Below, one piece after another: positions 60,151 through 64,000 of a DNA stretch of 64,000 nt. The position numbers were made by a program, and so were the translations under genes. Under the pieces are notes generated by a model that worked only from the letters and a program-made list of their open reading frames with translations, did no database searches and was not told the DNA's origin. Position 1 is the stretch's first letter. Every line of letters starts with the position of its first letter. The DNA comes from Phycisphaeraceae bacterium (GTDB lineage Bacteria; Planctomycetota; Phycisphaerae; Phycisphaerales; UBA1924): the NCBI GenBank assembly GCA_019636795.1, contig JAHBWW010000005.1:186001-250000 (forward strand). The letters run 5' to 3'.

Positions 60151-60651
60151 TCATGCTTGCGCCGGGTTGTGCTGGCGATCGACGAGAGGTGCGGCCTGCG
60201 CGAGCGCGCGCTCGAGCGCGGCGCGCAGCAATTCGAACAGGGCGCGGTCGGCACCGCGCGCATCGGCCTGGGGGGCTCCCGCAAAGTCGTAGGCCTCGAA
60301 CGGGCCGAGCCTGCGCTTGAGCGATTCTTCAGCGGCGAAGCGCGGCACGACGTGGCCGTGCAGCTGCGGCACCTGGTTGCACAGAATCAGATAGTTGATG
60401 CGTTCGGCCCCGGTCGCCGCGAGCACCGCATCGCCGACGAGCGCCAGATCCGTCAGGAACGCGGCCCGCGCCGCGGGCGCCAGATCGTTGAGTGCGGGCA
60501 CGACGGGGTCGGGGATGAGCATGCAGCAGCCGCGCAGGGCGAGCGGCTGGGCGTTAGCGAGGATCGCCCAGCCGCTGGTCAGGCGCGCGAGCACTTGCGG
60601 GTCGTCGCCGCGTCGGATGCGTTCGAGCCGGTTGCTGATGGCGTTGTGCAT
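60151..60651 (-). CDS. HIT-superfamily protein with divergent histidine triad
   Basis: A 166-residue protein resembling HIT hydrolases/transferases. Segments are GWAILANAQPLALRGCCMLIPDPVV (N-terminal strands with nucleotide-binding position) and the active-site region NQVPQLHGHVVPRFA. The expected HxHxH triad reads QLHGH, with the first His replaced by Gln, resembling GalT-type active sites rather than HINT. The start at 60651 gives a plausible domain start; the open frame runs to 60813 without supporting motif. Function unknown nucleotide hydrolase or transferase. Confidence 0.75.
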   Translation of the reverse strand: MHNAISNRLERIRRGDDPQVLARLTSGWAILANAQPLALRGCCMLIPDPVVPALNDLAPAARAAFLTDLALVGDAVLAATGAERINYLILCNQVPQLHGHVVPRFAAEESLKRRLGPFEAYDFAGAPQADARGADRALFELLRAALERALAQAAPLVDRQHNPAQA

Positions 60652-60853
60652 GAGCCGCAATGATAAGCCGCGCGCCGCAGCAGCGATGCTCAGTGCGGTG
60701 AGGTCGAGCTCGCTCCCGGGTCGGCAGCGAGCAGCCGCATGTGTACACACTGCCGCGATGTGTCGCACCGCGCCGGGATGGACATGCGCCGGCTCGACAA
60801 GGCGCTGTGGCAATGGTCGTTCGAGCAGAGGGCCGGGGTTGAGGTCGCGCGCC

Positions 60854-63800
60854 TCAGCGCAACATTGCCTTGAGATACTGCCCGGTGTAGCTGCCGCGCG
60901 TGCGCGCGACCGTTTCGGGAGTTCCCGTCGCGATCACGGTGCCGCCCTTGTCCCCGCCCTCGGGGCCGAGATCGACAATCCAGTCCGCACACTTGATGAC
61001 ATCGAGATTGTGCTCGATCACCACCAGCGTGTTGCCCGCTGAGGCGAGTCGTCCAAACACTTCCAGCAGCTTGCGGATGTCCTCGAAGTGCAGCCCCGTG
61101 GTCGGCTCGTCGAGAATGTAGAGCGTGTGCTCGACGCCGGGCGTGCCGTCGTGGCGTGTGCCCTTGCCCAGTTCGGTCGCGAGCTTGACACGCTGAGCCT
61201 CGCCGCCGGAGAGTTGCGTCGAAGGCTGTCCGAGCGTGATGTACTCGAGCCCCACGTCGCGCAGACACTGCGTGAAGCGCAGGATCTTCGGATGGTTCTC
61301 GAAGAACTCGCACGCGGTTTCGACCGTCATCGCCAGCACGTCCGCGATCGACTTGCCGCGGTAGAGCACGTCGAGCGTCTCGCGGTTGTAGCGCTTGCCG
61401 CGGCAGACTTCGCACTCGACGTACACATCGGGCAGAAAGTGCATCTCGATCTTCTTGAGCCCCTGCCCCTGGCAGGCTTCGCATCGCCCGCCGCCGCTCT
61501 TGGCCGCCACGTTGAAACTGAACCGCCCCGGCTGATAGGCGCGGATCTTAGACTCTTTGGTCTGGCTGAAGACCTTGCGGATCTCGTCGAAGATGCCGGT
61601 GTAGGTCGCGGGGTTCGAGCGCGGCGTGCGGCCGATCGGCGATTGATCGACCTCGATCACGCGATCGACCTGCGCCAGGCCCGTGATGCGACTGTGCGCC
61701 CCCGGCTTGTGCGAGCCGCCCAGCAGGCTCTGTCGCACGCCCGCGAGCAGAATGTCATTGACGAGCGTGGACTTGCCCGAGCCCGACACGCCGGTCACGC
61801 ACACGATCCCGCCCAGCGGAAACGCGACATCGATGCCCTTGAGGTTGTTGTGGCGCGCGCCCTTGATGACGACGGCCTTTTTCTCACTCAGCGTTCGCCG
61901 CTGCGCGGGCACCGCGATGTGGCGCCGGCCGCTCAGATAGTCGCCGGTGATGCTGCCCGGCGTCGCGCACACATCTGACACGCTTCCCTGCGCCACCACG
62001 CGCCCGCCATGCACACCTGGCCCCGGGCCGATGTCCAGCACCCAGTCGGCCGCGCGGATCATGTCCTCGTCGTGCTCGACCACCAGCACCGTGTTGCCGA
62101 TGTCGGTCAAGTGACGCAGCGTGCGGATCAGGCGGTCATTGTCGCGCTGGTGCAGCCCGATCGTCGGCTCGTCAAGCACGTAGCACGCGCCGACCAGCCC
62201 GCTGCCGACCTGCGTCGCCAGCCGGATCCGCTGGGCCTCGCCGCCCGAGAGCGTCGCCGTGCGCCGATCCAACGACAGGTACTCGAGCCCGACACTCGTC
62301 AGAAACCGCAGACGATTGCCGACTTCGCGCACGATCGGTTCCGCGATCACCATTTGCTCTGTCGAGAGTTCAAGCCCATCAATGAACGCAATGGCATCAT
62401 CGATGTTCAGTCGGCTCAGTTCCGCGATATTCAGTTCATGTCCGTCGTGCTTCGGCCTGCCGATCACACTCGCGCTCAGAGCACGGCTCGTATCCGCACC
62501 ATGCTTCGACCGAACCAGCACATGCAGCGCCTCGATCTTGAGCCGGTCACCGTTGCACTCAGGGCAGACATGCTCAGCCTGAAACTGGTGCAGATGCTCC
62601 TTCACCCACGTCGATTCTGTCTTGTGGAACCACGCATCGAGCATCGGCATCACGCCGTCCCAGCCCTTGCCGCCGCGCATCAGCACTTCGTAGGTTGCGG
62701 GTTCGAGCTGCCCGATCGGTGTCGAGCCATGCACGCCGTGCGCCCGGCAGAAGCGCTTGAGCGCGCGGGGGTAGATCATCCCGCCCGGGCCATTCTTCTT
62801 CCACGGCGCGATCGCTCCCGAAAGCAGCCCCTTGTCCATATCCGGGACCACGAGATCTTCATCAAACTCCAGAATCGAACCAAGTCCGTGACAGGTCGGG
62901 CATGCGCCGAACGGGCTGTTGAAACTGAACAGCCGCGGGCTGAGTTCATCGAGCGATATCTCCGGATGATCCGGGTCTGCAAAGTTCGTTGAATAGGTCT
63001 GGTCTGTCCACCCGTTTTTTTCACTCTCGGCGGCGGCTTCGGTCGCGATCACAACAGTGCCCGCAGCCAGCTTGATCGCTGCTTCAATCGACTCGGCCAG
63101 CCGCTGGCGTGCATCGGCCTTGATCGTGATGCGATCCACAACTGCATCAACATCGTGTTTCTTGTGCCGATGCAGATTCAGCGGGTTCTCGTTCTCGTTT
63201 TTGAGCACTTCGCGCAGGTCCACGATGTCTCCGTTGACTCGCGCACGCGTCCACCCCTGCTTGAACAGGTCTTCGAGCACATCGCGATGCAATCCCTTGC
63301 GCCCGCGCACGACGGGCGCAAGCACCATCAGTCGCGTCCCTTCAGCCAGGCGCATCACCGCGTCCACGATCTGCGAAGCGCTCGTCGCTTCGATGAGCCG
63401 CCCCGAACGCTCGACAACTGTCCCGTCCTTCTTTGTCTTGGTCACCGCCCAACTGCGTGGCACGCCGCAGCGTGCGAATAGCAACCGCAGATAGTCATAG
63501 ATCTCCGTCGTCGTCGCGACGGTCGATCGCGGGTTGTGCGCACTCGAACGCTGCTCGATGGCGATGGTGGGGGGGATGCCCTCGACCTCATCGACATCGG
63601 GCTTCTTGAGCTGATCGAGAAACTGCCGCGCGTAGGCCGACAGCGACTCCATGTACTTCCTCTGCCCCTCAGCGAAGATCGTGTCGAACGCCAGCGAGCT
63701 CTTGCCTGATCCCGAGAGCCCAGTGATGACCACCAGCCGATCGCGCGGGATCGTCACGTCGATGTTGGCCAGGTTGTGCTCGCGTGCGCCGCGCACATGA

Positions 63801-63919
63801 ATGAACCGCTCGCTCTGGGTGGGCACCAGCGCGGGTGCGGGCATGGGTTCAACCGGTTTGGGTTCAATCATGGCTTGGGTTGCTTGTCGCTTGGTTCGCG
63901 AAGTGGTTCGCGTGGTCAT
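60854..63919 (-). CDS. uvrA: UvrABC excinuclease ATPase subunit A
   Basis: A 1021-residue damage-recognition ATPase of nucleotide excision repair. Two ABC modules: Walker [21 protein letters not shown] near residue 83, and [16 protein letters not shown] in the second half; signatures [16 protein letters not shown] and [16 protein letters not shown]. Zinc-finger Cys pairs are in [30 protein letters not shown] and [11 protein letters not shown]. Chosen start at 63919 with GGAG eight bases upstream; the first about 60 residues (Thr/Arg/Pro-rich) are extra to the usual start at [18 protein letters not shown]. No SOS box recognised upstream. Confidence 0.97.
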   Translation of the reverse strand: MTTRTTSRTKRQATQAMIEPKPVEPMPAPALVPTQSERFIHVRGAREHNLANIDVTIPRDRLVVITGLSGSGKSSLAFDTIFAEGQRKYMESLSAYARQFLDQLKKPDVDEVEGIPPTIAIEQRSSAHNPRSTVATTTEIYDYLRLLFARCGVPRSWAVTKTKKDGTVVERSGRLIEATSASQIVDAVMRLAEGTRLMVLAPVVRGRKGLHRDVLEDLFKQGWTRARVNGDIVDLREVLKNENENPLNLHRHKKHDVDAVVDRITIKADARQRLAESIEAAIKLAAGTVVIATEAAAESEKNGWTDQTYSTNFADPDHPEISLDELSPRLFSFNSPFGACPTCHGLGSILEFDEDLVVPDMDKGLLSGAIAPWKKNGPGGMIYPRALKRFCRAHGVHGSTPIGQLEPATYEVLMRGGKGWDGVMPMLDAWFHKTESTWVKEHLHQFQAEHVCPECNGDRLKIEALHVLVRSKHGADTSRALSASVIGRPKHDGHELNIAELSRLNIDDAIAFIDGLELSTEQMVIAEPIVREVGNRLRFLTSVGLEYLSLDRRTATLSGGEAQRIRLATQVGSGLVGACYVLDEPTIGLHQRDNDRLIRTLRHLTDIGNTVLVVEHDEDMIRAADWVLDIGPGPGVHGGRVVAQGSVSDVCATPGSITGDYLSGRRHIAVPAQRRTLSEKKAVVIKGARHNNLKGIDVAFPLGGIVCVTGVSGSGKSTLVNDILLAGVRQSLLGGSHKPGAHSRITGLAQVDRVIEVDQSPIGRTPRSNPATYTGIFDEIRKVFSQTKESKIRAYQPGRFSFNVAAKSGGGRCEACQGQGLKKIEMHFLPDVYVECEVCRGKRYNRETLDVLYRGKSIADVLAMTVETACEFFENHPKILRFTQCLRDVGLEYITLGQPSTQLSGGEAQRVKLATELGKGTRHDGTPGVEHTLYILDEPTTGLHFEDIRKLLEVFGRLASAGNTLVVIEHNLDVIKCADWIVDLGPEGGDKGGTVIATGTPETVARTRGSYTGQYLKAMLR

Positions 63920-64000
63920 GCACGGATCTCCTCGACGCTGAGGGTAGGTCGTTGGTCGGGGAGGGCGAGTGGGTGAAACCAAATGCAACACAATCCCAGC

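Overview
The window is a densely coded bacterial chromosome segment with no rRNA or tRNA gene, integrase, transposase or CRISPR array that I could recognise. The gene set is that of a Gram-negative aerobe: RND efflux with an outer-membrane factor, a Skp/OmpH-like periplasmic protein, twitching ATPase PilT, haem O synthase plus SCO, and L-2-hydroxyglutarate and proline oxidation. Several traits recall Planctomycetota, most likely a Phycisphaerae-type lineage: patchy Shine-Dalgarno use, many GTG starts, TPR-sulfotransferase fusions, BatA/vWA proteins, and an ECF sigma factor followed by an overlapping small ORF. This placement is an inference from gene style, not from a marker-gene tree.

Layout. 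0.05-3.5 kb (minus): a translationally coupled cassette of a C39-like peptidase, a RimK-type ATP-grasp ligase and a GCS2-type carboxylate-amine ligase, probably making or processing an unknown amide-linked metabolite. 3.7-8.2 kb (plus): RMD1/YagE membrane protein, CBS-containing site-2 protease, TPR-sulfotransferase, and a small heat-shock protein behind a strong -24/-12 promoter candidate. 8.3-13.5 kb: xylulokinase and L-2-hydroxyglutarate oxidase (minus), then pilT and a DAO-type oxidoreductase (plus). 13.6-21.7 kb (minus): a metal-efflux locus (SYLF lipoprotein, His-rich protein, outer-membrane factor, adaptor with six consecutive His, RND pump, His-rich lipoprotein). 21.8-28.7 kb: NhaP2-type antiporter, poorly characterised proteins, RluA pseudouridine synthase and a YfgM-like protein, with two intergenic arrays of exactly 21-bp period.

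28.9-38.3 kb (minus): an unusual arginine/ornithine succinyltransferase-type cluster (astD, astA, class III aminotransferase, M20 deacylase, but no astB or astE), then alkaline phosphatase, a BatA/vWA protein and rlmE. 38.4-43.0 kb: Ser/Thr kinase, a membrane-anchored coiled-coil protein, and the coupled operon tilS, pseudo-receiver, aminopeptidase P. 43.3-47.4 kb: ECF sigma factor and overlapping small ORF, then ctaB, ABC ATPase, ABC permease and SCO (minus), a likely cytochrome oxidase assembly set. 47.4-49.2 kb: two tandem paralogous proteins, each with two PilZ domains. 49.4-53.9 kb: fumarylacetoacetase and PutA. 54.0-56.8 kb: coupled ribF, nrnA-like and DPPY methyltransferase genes. 56.8-63.9 kb: M29 aminopeptidase, OmpH-like protein, lipB, FMN reductase, HIT protein and uvrA.

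The best candidates for under-described biology are the ATP-grasp/GCS2/C39 cassette, the AST-like cluster lacking astB and astE, the double-PilZ pair, and the two 21-bp arrays. Functions are assigned from protein motifs read by eye; no database search was run.
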